This document shows positions 43,469 to 53,051 of a stretch of DNA of 64,000 bases, piece by piece. The stretch is from an uncultured Bacteroidales bacterium (lineage in GTDB: Bacteria; Bacteroidota; Bacteroidia; Bacteroidales; Paludibacteraceae). Below the pieces are notes generated by a model, which saw only the letters and a list, made by a program, of their open reading frames with translations, did not search any database and had not been told where the DNA came from. Position 1 is the stretch's first letter; each line of letters starts with the position of its first letter. The stretch covers positions 1 through 64,000 of the forward strand of contig UQNE01000010.1 of assembly GCA_900542355.1 (NCBI GenBank), read 5' to 3'. The position numbers and the translations under genes were made by a program.

Positions 43469-46399
43469 TTATTTTGTTGATTGTGATACGAGTTGTCCGT
43501 AGATATCAAATATCTGATTATCTTTGAGGATATATAGTCGCCCCTCATGTATGATTTTCCTTACTTCTGTTTGAGCAGGAGCCTCCGCTTGTTTGACAGG
43601 TATGTAGGCGCACGACATCAAGCCTTGCTCCTCGCCTGCTCTAACCAACATCACCGCATACTCGGCAGAAGTGTCCAACCCGTTTTCCTCCCAATAGTAC
43701 GACGAGATAGCGCCATCGACAGGCGCACCATTTTTGTACCACTGGTATGACTCAAATTCATACCCGCCATTATATTCGGCATTAAGTAATCCCAAGACAT
43801 CGTTCCAACGCTGCTGAATAATAGATGCAGAGTATAGCACTACCACTTCTCCTTGCGAATAACACGGTACCAACCCTTCGGTAGCCCAATAGATAGAGAA
43901 AGGATAACGCCCCGGCACCACATCGGATGGCACAGACAATGCTACAGTACGCTCTCCTATGGCAAACGGTGAAGATGGTACATAAGCCGTATCACGCCAA
44001 CCGAGGAGTTGCTCTTGCGCAGCAAAATATATTCGGCAAGTATCAGCAATACCGTTGGTTATATCAAAGGTTATATCTGCGGATTGCGCCGCACCGGCAC
44101 ACGGTTGCTCTATATGAACCAAGTCGGCTTTGATAGTCTGCGTAGGCGGGAAGAAACGCAGTTGCAGAGTATGCACACTATCGCAACCATAGATATTCTT
44201 ACCTTGGTAGATAATAGTAGTATCCTCCGTGTAAGTTTGACCTTGGTATGTGTAGGTCTGACCTTCTTCTACATTTACTTTCTCTAAGATATTATCTTCA
44301 GAGATAGTAGGAACAACTATCCTTGCCATCCAAGTATCATCACATTGCCCTACAGAAGCCTGCAAAGACACATCGATAGTGTCGCCCTCTGCCGGCAGTT
44401 CAATTACCGGATTGGGATCAGCGGACTGCGAGGCAGCCTGTCCGAAATCCCACAGCAATGCCTCAATAGGATATTTAGAATTCTCTATTACCTCGCCGGT
44501 ATTCATATTCTTGGTTCGTACATGCGATAGCGAGGTAAAACGAATATAGTTTTTGCAATTTTCTTGATAAACCTGATAAATAGCATCAGCCACAGGATAA
44601 CGAGGAATAGCACAGGCATCTAATGTAAAATAGCACTCAGCATCTGTTTTGTATATAACATCTACCTTATATTCTCTATCATCCTTAGAATCAACAGAAT
44701 AGACCTGCTGATTGCCAATCTCTTTTTGACTCTTGTCGGAAGCCAAGTACCACTTATAGTTGAATCCTGCGGGGGCAACAAACTCGTTGGTAGGAGTATC
44801 ACCACATTGGATACCGGTAATACCTCCGGCGGTACAATTGAGTGTAAAATAGGCATAGCCATAATGTACCGTAGCAGTACAACCATAAGCCGTAAGCACC
44901 ACTTGTACATGCTTTCCGTCGAACTCTGCCAAGTTGATTCCTACCGTTGTCCAATCGCGCCAGCACACATCCGCCGCATCCACTTCTCCTCGTTTAACCG
45001 GACTTCTGTACCAACCATCTCCGGATGTCTGCGCTGCAAAATCTGCTGATGTACAACGGCTCAATTCTGCGCCGGTCTCGGCATCGAGCACTTGCAGAGT
45101 AAAACGCGGGCGGGCAGGTTCTTCATGTCCAGATGATTGCAATACCAAAGCATACTTAAGCATCAGCACGGATGCCTCTTGGTTATCTACAGTAAAATCA
45201 TATAATATACGCGCTACATGCGCCTCATCCCATGTCCCGACACGCACAGAAGCAATTTCTCCGTCGGGTATAGTGCGCAAAGGAGCCACAGATTTGCCAT
45301 CCGAATCGATACTATTATAGGTGCGTGCATCATACTCGCCCTCTATATAGTGTATCGTATGCTGACTGCGTATCGATTGGAAACCATAATCAATTTTCTT
45401 TCCTTTAGAACTCTTAAGCTGGGCATCCGCATCTTTCCAATTACCCGGAGTTTCCTCCAAATAGAAGCATTGGTTGTCCTGCAGGTCGAGATAATTGAAG
45501 CACTTAGAATCGTATATCAAAACTACAGGGAAAGCATACCAAACACTCTGTTCACCATTACAAACCACCTGAATATAAAAGTTATACACACCATGGTCGA
45601 GGTTGAGTATCAGTTTGGGTTCTTTTAGGTTTTGCTTCTCGATAACCTCTGTGCTGCCCTGACGAGAATAACGGATATTAAACAATTGGGCAGAGGATGT
45701 CCATGTAAAAGTAGCCTGTCGCCCGGAAACAAAAACTTGTAAATCGGTGGGAGTACCACAATTATTGCGCGCCAGTTGGATATTATCCACACACGGCCCC
45801 GGATTGCGTTGCACAGCATTACCGCTTAGCACAAACACAAGTGTAAGACGATACTTTGTATTGCTTGCCACCTGCACTTTTCCAACAGGATGAAGCCAAA
45901 TAGATGAGCCGGACAGCAACTGTGTAGAATCACCCACATCAACCATCTTAACCAAATTGCGCGTGATATACTGCGCAGGATTATCATTCTGCGAACAGGT
46001 CATTGCCCCGAAGTCACTTTCAGGAATCCATGCCGCATACAAGCCGGCACGAGACGAATCACCCACATTCTTCCAATCGAAAGCCAAATCGTACTCACCC
46101 GGCTCCAACGAATCGAACTCACGCCAAGCCAACATAATATGCGCTTTGCCTGTAGCGTAACCGGCAGTAGCACCTCCATCGGCGGATATATAGATGCTTT
46201 TTGCTCCAGCCTTTGCCTCGGCAGAACCGATAGCCCATTTGTTATTCCAATCTACTGAAGTATTTTTAGCATAATTGAGCGTCCAAAGTGCGTTCTCGGC
46301 ATCATCCTCGAAATCGCAAAAATAGTACGACTCCGCCTTAGCAGGAAGTAAGATATCCAAAGAAAGGCAAGACAGCAACAGGAGTATCAGTTTACGCAT
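43469..46399 (-). CDS. secreted protein, paralogue of the next gene upstream
   Basis: The 976-residue protein has a signal peptide (MRKLILLLLSCLSLDILLPA). It opens with YYFCDFEDDAENALWTLNY, a cleaved-adhesin-like beginning also found in the 1062-residue neighbour (YLCDFEDDAENANWVLNPG). Both share a central region (IRSQHTIHY / VRSRHTTHY; GEIASVRVGTW / GEMGSVRLGNW). A GCDSVHTLQLRF repeat and a lone beta domain follow. It ends in VRKIIHEGRLYILKDNQIFD, a short sorting-signal-like tail. Neighbour spacing of 34-38 nt suggests one transcript. A surface or matrix role is inferred. Confidence 0.78.
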   Translation of the reverse strand: MRKLILLLLSCLSLDILLPAKAESYYFCDFEDDAENALWTLNYAKNTSVDWNNKWAIGSAEAKAGAKSIYISADGGATAGYATGKAHIMLAWREFDSLEPGEYDLAFDWKNVGDSSRAGLYAAWIPESDFGAMTCSQNDNPAQYITRNLVKMVDVGDSTQLLSGSSIWLHPVGKVQVASNTKYRLTLVFVLSGNAVQRNPGPCVDNIQLARNNCGTPTDLQVFVSGRQATFTWTSSAQLFNIRYSRQGSTEVIEKQNLKEPKLILNLDHGVYNFYIQVVCNGEQSVWYAFPVVLIYDSKCFNYLDLQDNQCFYLEETPGNWKDADAQLKSSKGKKIDYGFQSIRSQHTIHYIEGEYDARTYNSIDSDGKSVAPLRTIPDGEIASVRVGTWDEAHVARILYDFTVDNQEASVLMLKYALVLQSSGHEEPARPRFTLQVLDAETGAELSRCTSADFAAQTSGDGWYRSPVKRGEVDAADVCWRDWTTVGINLAEFDGKHVQVVLTAYGCTATVHYGYAYFTLNCTAGGITGIQCGDTPTNEFVAPAGFNYKWYLASDKSQKEIGNQQVYSVDSKDDREYKVDVIYKTDAECYFTLDACAIPRYPVADAIYQVYQENCKNYIRFTSLSHVRTKNMNTGEVIENSKYPIEALLWDFGQAASQSADPNPVIELPAEGDTIDVSLQASVGQCDDTWMARIVVPTISEDNILEKVNVEEGQTYTYQGQTYTEDTTIIYQGKNIYGCDSVHTLQLRFFPPTQTIKADLVHIEQPCAGAAQSADITFDITNGIADTCRIYFAAQEQLLGWRDTAYVPSSPFAIGERTVALSVPSDVVPGRYPFSIYWATEGLVPCYSQGEVVVLYSASIIQQRWNDVLGLLNAEYNGGYEFESYQWYKNGAPVDGAISSYYWEENGLDTSAEYAVMLVRAGEEQGLMSCAYIPVKQAEAPAQTEVRKIIHEGRLYILKDNQIFDIYGQLVSQSTK

Positions 46400-46437
46400 A
46401 CAAAAGAAATATAATTTGGTTGATTATACGATTGAAT

Positions 46438-49400
46438 CTACAATACCACCACACGAATGATACGCATACCATTCGAGGTACAAACTCGCAACAAGTACCA
46501 TCCCGCAACTGCCGGAGCAGATACTCGATAGGATTGTCCGCGCGATACCGACTGTCCGGAAACAGTAAGCCATTCGTAAGACAACGCCACATTCTCTTCA
46601 AACGCCACTGTTTCGCCCCTACGCAAAGCAATCGCCTGTGGTAAAGAACCTGTGGAAACACTTTCTATCGGGGTAAGCAGACTATAGGAGAAAGGACATA
46701 TCCATAGCGAAGTACCATCCTCCAACACCACTGCTACCGAATACTGTGCATCGCTACTCATTCCCTGCTCATAGTAGGCGGCATCGGTAGCCCCTACAAT
46801 GGCCAATCCGTCTTTGTACCATTGGTAGGAAACGATGTGGTAGTTGTCGTTAAAATCAGCATTGCGGATAATAAACATCTCTCCCAAAGCGGGTTCTACA
46901 ATGCTATTCGAGAGGTTGATTGCAAACGAACAAGTATCCACATAAGTATCACACCAAGACATATAGGATAGCACCTGCGCTGTATATCTTCCGGCACGGA
47001 CATCAGTAGGAGCCACCGATAGTTGCATATCCGCCTGACGACCGGGAAACACAAACTCACCTTGACCGGGTACTACCACTTTGAAACTATCTACCCACTC
47101 AGAGTGAAGAGCAGTAAAGACTAATTGATCGCCACCTAACACTCCACCACATATCTCCGATTGGGATGCAAAGACCACCGGTCGCTCTGCACAAGTAAGA
47201 TAAAGGGTGATAATGCTGTCGCAACCGGTAGAATAAGCCGACAGAGTATCAACATAAGTGCCCGTCTTGCGAAGAAGGCGATTGGCAAAACTATAGGTAG
47301 CCTCAGCGCAGATAGTATCATATACCACTACGCGTTTCGACGGGATAACTTGCAGGTGAAGTGTGGTTACACTATCACACCCCGTAATCGTAGAAATCTG
47401 ATTATCTACATATTCGCCCTGCTCCATATACATATTTCCCGACCCTACCGGGAACTCTACTTGCATTCCTTCGCAGATAGTGGTATCCACCACATTGTCT
47501 ATCCTGTCTATGGCCGGTATATGAATAGTCAATTCGGTAGAATCTTGGAACAAAGAATCATTCACATACACACCCGTCCACAGGCGATAGGTAAGCGTAT
47601 CACCGAGATTCGAGGCCGATACCTTATGCCCTTGATACCAAAGACTGTCGGATACCACACGCCCATCAGGCAGAGTCCAACGACAATAGTTGATACGCTG
47701 ACTATAATCATGTTCCACCTTTCCTGTAATCTGATTGGTCAATCCGATATGCGAAGCGTTATACAGCATAAATCCGTTTTGGCAGTTTTGCGGTGTCCAC
47801 TGCCATTGTATCTCTGCCAATGGGTTGTGCGGTTTAGCGGTAGCATACAATTCAAAACCACATTGGTCATTGGTAGGATATGTAGCGTGGCACACATACT
47901 TATTGGTATCCATCGCATTCACCGGAAAATAACGCTCGGTGGTGATAGTATCACGGAATAAGGTATCTAATACATTAAACCACGCATAGTTGAATCCATC
48001 GGGAGCAGTAAACATCTGGGTTTGAGCGTCAGTTCCCCATGGTAGTCCGTCCACATCAGTACGAGAGCAACGGAGCGTAAAATAAGCATAGCCGTAGTGC
48101 CCACCCTGGTCGCAATCGTAGGAAGTAAAAGTGATATAGAGTTCTTGCCCTACATATTTCTCCAGGTTGATACCTACCATACGCCAGTCTTGCCAATGGA
48201 CAGACACGCTACCCGTTCCCGTTGCTTCGTGCCATAGCGATTTTATCTCCGGGTCTGCCCACTCGGTAGAAGTAGGAGCATGGAAATCGGCTGCTCCGCA
48301 AATAGGTTCCACTTGATTGCCGTTTTGGTCGTGTATCTCGAGCGTGAAGCGCGGTTGGTCATCGGCATCATGGTCGGGGTTCTCCAATACGATTGCATAC
48401 TTAAGCAGCAGCAAGGCTGAGATTTCCGACTCTACCTCATAGCGGAAAGTAATCGATTCATATTCGCTGCCCGTATTCCAGTTGCCTAACCTGACCGAAC
48501 CCATCTCGCCCACCGGCACAGTGCGCAAGCCAATAGTTTGTTTCCCTACACGCATGATAGTACGCGGGTCTATCTCAGTGGTATCATAATGGGTGGTGTG
48601 TCGACTGCGAACATCGTCAGCATCAAAATCAACTTTTGTATTTCCCTCTATTGTCTTGCCTTTGCGTTTATCCCATTTGCCATACTCGAAAGTAGCATTG
48701 TACATATTGAGGATATCAAAGCAATCGGTTTCATAAAGGAACACCTTGGGGAATATAGTATAGACCGTCTTATCTGTACCATTGATACCACAAATCCAAA
48801 ACTCGTATGCGCCAAACTCCGCCCTATTGAGTACTACCTCTGCCGAGTCTGACTTAACTGATGTAAAAGCACTATCACCTTTCTTCCGATAGAGAATCTC
48901 ATAACTGTCGGCTGCACCATTCCAACTGATGGTAGAAGTATTGAGTTGAGTAACCACATGGATGTTATCCGGATAACCGTTCACCGATGCCTTCGCCAAC
49001 TGCACATTGTCGATGGCCACAGACTGCCCTGTGGCAGCAGAACTATTGACCCATACAAATAGCAAGCGCGTATCATCGGCATTGGCAAGCGCACGAGGTA
49101 TAATAACCGACACCTGCACATGTTGCCACGAATCGAAACCATTGAGGCGTGTATTACTGCCCATACAAGAAACAGCATAACTCACCCACGACGGTTCTAC
49201 ACTGTTACCCAGACAAACTATCGAATTAGTACTGCGTGATTCAAATACAACCTTGAGATAACCATCGCCCTTATTGCCCATACCAATCCAATCGAATGCA
49301 ATATCATAGTTGCCGCGCTCCAAAGACACATCGCGATATGCTATCAACACATTATTGGTATTGGCAAAAGAATCCGTTACCCCTGCATCACAAGATACAT

Positions 49401-49626
49401 ATAGTGCTTTTTCTCCCGTATATGCCGTAGCGGTATTGATAGTCCATGCATTGGTCGTGATTATCTGCTCTATGCCGGGGTTGAGTACCCAATTAGCATT
49501 CTCGGCATCGTCCTCAAAATCGCACAAATAAGGCAAATCGGCAGTAGTGATTCGGTTTTGAGCGCACACACCAAGACACCATACAGACAATATGGTTAGC
49601 AAAAATCCAAAGCGTATGCACTTCAT
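46438..49626 (-). CDS. secreted protein with GCDS repeats and T9SS-like tail
   Basis: The 1062-residue protein has a signal peptide (MKCIRFGFLLTILSVWCLGVCA), an N-terminal cleaved-adhesin-like module and the central region shared with the 976-residue protein. Two GCDSVTTLHL/GCDSIITLYL repeats follow. A C-terminal Ig-like sorting domain (YEWLTVSGQSVSRG, GWYLLRVCTSNGMRIIRVVV) closes it. It lies between the beta-barrel gene (12 nt) and its paralogue (38 nt). The pair probably arose by tandem duplication and then diverged. No enzymatic motif is seen. Confidence 0.78.
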   Translation of the reverse strand: MKCIRFGFLLTILSVWCLGVCAQNRITTADLPYLCDFEDDAENANWVLNPGIEQIITTNAWTINTATAYTGEKALYVSCDAGVTDSFANTNNVLIAYRDVSLERGNYDIAFDWIGMGNKGDGYLKVVFESRSTNSIVCLGNSVEPSWVSYAVSCMGSNTRLNGFDSWQHVQVSVIIPRALANADDTRLLFVWVNSSAATGQSVAIDNVQLAKASVNGYPDNIHVVTQLNTSTISWNGAADSYEILYRKKGDSAFTSVKSDSAEVVLNRAEFGAYEFWICGINGTDKTVYTIFPKVFLYETDCFDILNMYNATFEYGKWDKRKGKTIEGNTKVDFDADDVRSRHTTHYDTTEIDPRTIMRVGKQTIGLRTVPVGEMGSVRLGNWNTGSEYESITFRYEVESEISALLLLKYAIVLENPDHDADDQPRFTLEIHDQNGNQVEPICGAADFHAPTSTEWADPEIKSLWHEATGTGSVSVHWQDWRMVGINLEKYVGQELYITFTSYDCDQGGHYGYAYFTLRCSRTDVDGLPWGTDAQTQMFTAPDGFNYAWFNVLDTLFRDTITTERYFPVNAMDTNKYVCHATYPTNDQCGFELYATAKPHNPLAEIQWQWTPQNCQNGFMLYNASHIGLTNQITGKVEHDYSQRINYCRWTLPDGRVVSDSLWYQGHKVSASNLGDTLTYRLWTGVYVNDSLFQDSTELTIHIPAIDRIDNVVDTTICEGMQVEFPVGSGNMYMEQGEYVDNQISTITGCDSVTTLHLQVIPSKRVVVYDTICAEATYSFANRLLRKTGTYVDTLSAYSTGCDSIITLYLTCAERPVVFASQSEICGGVLGGDQLVFTALHSEWVDSFKVVVPGQGEFVFPGRQADMQLSVAPTDVRAGRYTAQVLSYMSWCDTYVDTCSFAINLSNSIVEPALGEMFIIRNADFNDNYHIVSYQWYKDGLAIVGATDAAYYEQGMSSDAQYSVAVVLEDGTSLWICPFSYSLLTPIESVSTGSLPQAIALRRGETVAFEENVALSYEWLTVSGQSVSRGQSYRVSAPAVAGWYLLRVCTSNGMRIIRVVVL

Positions 49627-49638
49627 ATCAACAAAGAT

Positions 49639-50457
49639 TTAATCGGTTATACACATACATTTTCCACGCCCCTTAATCTGCCAAAGTGCAGTAAATCGCA
49701 CTCCCACCACCAACTGCGAATAGGCAGTATGGTATAGACCCGGAAAACCATACTCGGCAAAGGCGGACAGATAATAGCCGTTTCGGCTAAAGTACCCTTG
49801 CTCCTCACGCCCATTGAGCCGACACCCAATCTCCGCACATAGGCGCACATCGAGCATCACTTGCGGCACATCTGCTGCCCAACGATAAGCCACTTTCTGC
49901 GACTGCACCTCGTGTGGCAGCATATCGGATGCCGATATCCATTCGCCCGTAAGCGGGTCGCGACCGTACATCCCGGAAACATGCACTTGTTTCTCCCCCT
50001 GCTCTGCCTGCTTCGACCATAAAGTAGCATGCACTTTTACACCGGCTATGGCGTAGAAGCGTTGCCACTCCCCACCAAACATCAAAGGCAGTTGCACCGA
50101 CAAGCGTTGAATACAATCATGTCTCCCGGCAAACATTGTATCTATACCCAAGACGAAATTGCCACTTTCAGTATTGGCATAACCCTGTATCGTAGAATCA
50201 GGTACTTGGTTGGAAACAAATGTATGTCTCGCACCGACACCTATATCAAAAAGAAAATGATGATATGCCAATCTGTAACCGATACCCAAAGAAGTAGCCG
50301 AACCGGCAGAACGGAAACGCTCACTGCCATTGATAGGATGTTCATTAACATAGCCTTCATCAATCGACAAGCGCACAAAATGAGACTGAGCAAAAGACTC
50401 GGTACACAGAATCAAAGAAAGACTCCAAAGAAAGAGATAAAGTACAGTCTTTTTCAT
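49639..50457 (-). CDS. outer-membrane beta-barrel protein, first gene of adhesin unit
   Basis: The 272-residue protein has a signal peptide (MKKTVLYLFLWSLSLILCTES). Alternating aromatic and polar strands are typical of an outer-membrane barrel (SLGIGYRLAYHHFLFDIGVG; YLSAFAEYGFPGLYHTAY; LVVGVRFTALWQI). It resembles the N-terminal barrel of the OmpA-like protein at 30571-32331 but lacks the OmpA domain. It is not a clear PorP/SprF protein. As the promoter-proximal gene before three large secreted proteins it may anchor or help export them, which is inference. Confidence 0.75.
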   Translation of the reverse strand: MKKTVLYLFLWSLSLILCTESFAQSHFVRLSIDEGYVNEHPINGSERFRSAGSATSLGIGYRLAYHHFLFDIGVGARHTFVSNQVPDSTIQGYANTESGNFVLGIDTMFAGRHDCIQRLSVQLPLMFGGEWQRFYAIAGVKVHATLWSKQAEQGEKQVHVSGMYGRDPLTGEWISASDMLPHEVQSQKVAYRWAADVPQVMLDVRLCAEIGCRLNGREEQGYFSRNGYYLSAFAEYGFPGLYHTAYSQLVVGVRFTALWQIKGRGKCMCITD

Positions 50458-50531
50458 GTCCCATAAAGCAGTATGGTTGATGCCCTAATAGAAAACCCTA
50501 CATTCTACAAATATACAAGTTTTCCACTGTG

Positions 50532-50562
50532 CAAAGGTACAAACAAAATGACAATTATGCAA
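50532..50562 (-). promoter_or_regulatory. promoter of the adhesin unit
   Basis: On the minus strand TTG (50560-50562), 20 nt, then TACCTTTG (50532-50539). The start site would be about 70 nt before the ATG at 50457 and could serve all genes down to about 30571. Confidence 0.6.
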
Positions 50563-50753
50563 GGGACGAACGAAAAAAAATAACATTATGGCGTTTTTTT
50601 TGCTTTTTACTCGTCTTTTGCAAGCAAAATCCCAATAAATATACACTTATTGTATGCTATAAAACATACTTTTCTCGTATTTTTGTTCATAGTTTCACTC
50701 TCACAGAGCAAAGCGTATATTCTCTACCCACCGTAACAAAAGCAGGTTACCCC

Positions 50754-50791
50754 ATAAAAAACAAAGCAGGTTGCATCTGTGTGCAACCTGC
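50754..50791 (-). terminator. terminator of the response-regulator gene
   Basis: GCAGGTTGCA (50766-50775) pairs with TGCAACCTGC (50782-50791). On the minus strand the stem is followed by TTTGTTTTTT. It lies about 140 nt beyond the stop at 50934. Confidence 0.75.
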
Positions 50792-50933
50792 CAAGTAAAG
50801 ATGTGTATTGAATAAAGAAAACAGAACTTTTCGAGCAAAAGTTCAAAGATATTCCTCGAAACAACTATTTGGTTATACCCCCGCTCGGTAGACTTCTCTA
50901 CTATTTGAGTAAAGGCCACCTCTTGCGAGAGGG

Positions 50934-51647
50934 TTATTCAGCCTCGGCCTCGTTTTTCTCTGTGCTCTCAACTACATCTACCAGTTTGTAGCCTTTGCCG
51001 TGTACGCCCAAGATACGATAGCCGGTATCGTCAAGGAAACGACGGAGGTGGTTGATGTAAACCGACAGCGAGCGCGATGCGAAGTAGTCATCGGTTTTCC
51101 AGAGGGCCGCCAAGATAGCGTGGCGCTCAACCAGGTTGTTCATGTTGCGGCAGAGCATGAGGAGCAAGTCACTCTCACGCGAGGACATGTGCTTGCCATC
51201 GAAGGTCTGGTGAACAGAGTCGAAGCGTTTGCCCGCCAAGTCATACACAACGGTCTCGTTGTCGATACCTGCCAAGTAGCGGCGGAGGACAGCCTGTATA
51301 CGGTAGATAAGGATGTCCATGCTAAAGGGTTTGGTTACATAGTCATCGCAGCCCAACTCGAAGGCACGGAGGACATCCTCCTTGGCACTGCGCGAGGTGA
51401 GCATAATCACCGGCACTTGCTTGCCTGCCTGACGAAGGTAAGACAGTACCTCAAAACCGTCTAGGGTCGGAAGGTTGATGTCGAGAAGACACAGATCTAT
51501 ATGCGAGTTTTGGATTGCAGCCAAAGCATCCTGCCCATCGCCTACGGTTATTACATTGTACTCACGGCCGGTGAGATAGTCGGACAAGACAGTACTAAGG
51601 TTGATGTCGTTGTCGCAAATTAAAATGTTTACTTTAGAGGTCAGCAT
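50934..51647 (-). CDS. OmpR-type response regulator without adjacent kinase
   Basis: The protein has a receiver domain (about 5-120) with DND near the start, the phosphorylation Asp in LCLLDINLP, Thr in MLTSRSA and Lys in VTKPFS. A winged-helix Trans_reg_C domain follows (about 140-228; SSRESDLLLMLCRN, SLSVYINHLRRFL, GVHGKGYKL). The C-terminus is acidic. No histidine kinase gene lies nearby. The ATG at 51647 (MLTSKVNILICDND) was chosen; one at 51680 would add 11 residues. It is divergent from ansA and upstream of the adhesin unit, a possible but unproven target. Confidence 0.88.
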   Translation of the reverse strand: MLTSKVNILICDNDINLSTVLSDYLTGREYNVITVGDGQDALAAIQNSHIDLCLLDINLPTLDGFEVLSYLRQAGKQVPVIMLTSRSAKEDVLRAFELGCDDYVTKPFSMDILIYRIQAVLRRYLAGIDNETVVYDLAGKRFDSVHQTFDGKHMSSRESDLLLMLCRNMNNLVERHAILAALWKTDDYFASRSLSVYINHLRRFLDDTGYRILGVHGKGYKLVDVVESTEKNEAEAE

Positions 51648-51750
51648 ATCATTTAAAAAATTAGAAGGTTTAACATTCACTTAAAAATGAGTAACAAACA
51701 CTATGCCAAACTATTCCATGAGAGAAAGAAATAATAAAAATAGTAGTTTA

Positions 51751-51782
51751 TTTGCGTATTTCGCGGAAATTATCTATCTTTG
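51751..51782 (+). promoter_or_regulatory. promoter of ansA
   Basis: TTTG (51751-51754), 20 nt, then TATCTTTG (51775-51782). The start site at about 51789 gives a leader of about 105 nt that contains the repeats at 51803-51868. Confidence 0.7.
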
Positions 51783-51802
51783 TGGCAGATTATTAATGCG
51801 CA

Positions 51803-51868
51803 AAGTGCAATTATGCGCGAGGTGCAATCCTCAATAAGTGCAATTATACGCGAGGTGCAGTAACGCAC
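51803..51868 (+). repeat. tandem 33-nt repeat in the ansA leader
   Basis: Units 51803-51835 and 51836-51868 both begin AAGTGCAATTATRCGCGAGG; a partial third GTGCAATC follows. The unit is three times 11 nt. It lies between promoter and start codon and could form alternative RNA structures. Confidence 0.75.
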
Positions 51869-51894
51869 AATGTGCAATCTCAACAAGAGCAGAT

Positions 51895-52959
51895 ATGAGC
51901 AAAGTGCTACTTATATTCACGGGCGGGACCATCACGATGGTGCGTGATAAGGCCACGGGTGCGCTCAGTCCGGCCGACATGGAGTCGTTTAAGGCGTTTA
52001 TGCCTGAACTATTTAGCGGCGACATCAATATCGATATAGAGGCATTCGACCCCCTGTTAGACTCGTCGGATGTGAATCCCGACAACTGGGCGAAGATGGC
52101 GCATTTGGTATATGACCAATACGACCGATATGATGGTTTCGTCATCCTCCACGGCACGGACACGATGTCTTACTCGGCTTCGGCGTTGTCGTTTATGCTG
52201 GAGAACTTAGGCAAGCCTGTGGTGTTTACGGGTAGCCAGTTGCCCGTAGGTCTGCTGCGCTCGGATGCCAAGGAGAACCTGCTGACAGCCATCGAGATAG
52301 CCGCTGCCAAGGACGAATACGGAAACCCTATTGTACCGGAGGTAACTATTTTCTTCGAGGATAGGCTGTTTCGTGGTAACCGCACCACCAAGCGCAACGC
52401 GGAGCATTTCTCGGCATTCAACTCGTATAACTACCCTGCTCTCGCCAAGGCGGGAGTACATATCACCTATCAGCCCCACCTTATTCATTATAATAATCCC
52501 ACTCTACCGCTGCACCTGCGCGTGAAAACCAATCAGAATGTAGGAGTGCTGAAACTATTTCCGGGCATACAAGAACCGATTGTGCACCAAGTGTTGACCA
52601 CTCCGGGTTTGCGCGGGCTGGTATTGGAAACTTTCGGCAGCGGCAATGCTCCGTCGTCGGAGTGGCTGTATAGGCAGTTGCGCGATGCCGTGAACCGAGG
52701 GATAATAATAGTGAACAAGACGCAGTGCAACACGGGCAGTGTAGAGATGGGGCGTTATGCGGTATCGATGAACCTGCTCAAGGCGGGCGTGCTCTCCGGC
52801 TATGACATCACCACGGAGGCATTGCTAACCAAGATGATGTATCTCTTGGGCGAGAACCCGGACAATCCCGACTTGGTGAAACGACTGCTACAACAGAGCC
52901 TATGCGGAGAACTGACCATCCCTGTATCGAGCAATGCAGAGAATGTAATGGAGCCGTAG
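51895..52959 (+). CDS. ansA: type I L-asparaginase
   Basis: The 354-residue protein has the asparaginase motifs FTGGTITMV (catalytic Thr near residue 12) and HGTDTMSYSASAL. A small C-terminal domain contains LETFGSGNAP. It hydrolyses asparagine to aspartate and ammonia, most likely in the cytoplasm since no signal peptide is present. The start at 51895 gives MSKVLLIFTGG, the usual N-terminus; an upstream ATG at 51838 would add 19 residues from the leader repeats. pepD follows after 92 nt. Confidence 0.93.
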   Translation: MSKVLLIFTGGTITMVRDKATGALSPADMESFKAFMPELFSGDINIDIEAFDPLLDSSDVNPDNWAKMAHLVYDQYDRYDGFVILHGTDTMSYSASALSFMLENLGKPVVFTGSQLPVGLLRSDAKENLLTAIEIAAAKDEYGNPIVPEVTIFFEDRLFRGNRTTKRNAEHFSAFNSYNYPALAKAGVHITYQPHLIHYNNPTLPLHLRVKTNQNVGVLKLFPGIQEPIVHQVLTTPGLRGLVLETFGSGNAPSSEWLYRQLRDAVNRGIIIVNKTQCNTGSVEMGRYAVSMNLLKAGVLSGYDITTEALLTKMMYLLGENPDNPDLVKRLLQQSLCGELTIPVSSNAENVMEP

Positions 52960-53051
52960 GGGGCTACTCTCGCGCGCGTGTGCACGCGAACAATATATAA
53001 TATATATGCATAATGCAGCAAGGAGTAAGGACTAACAAAAACCAAATAAAT

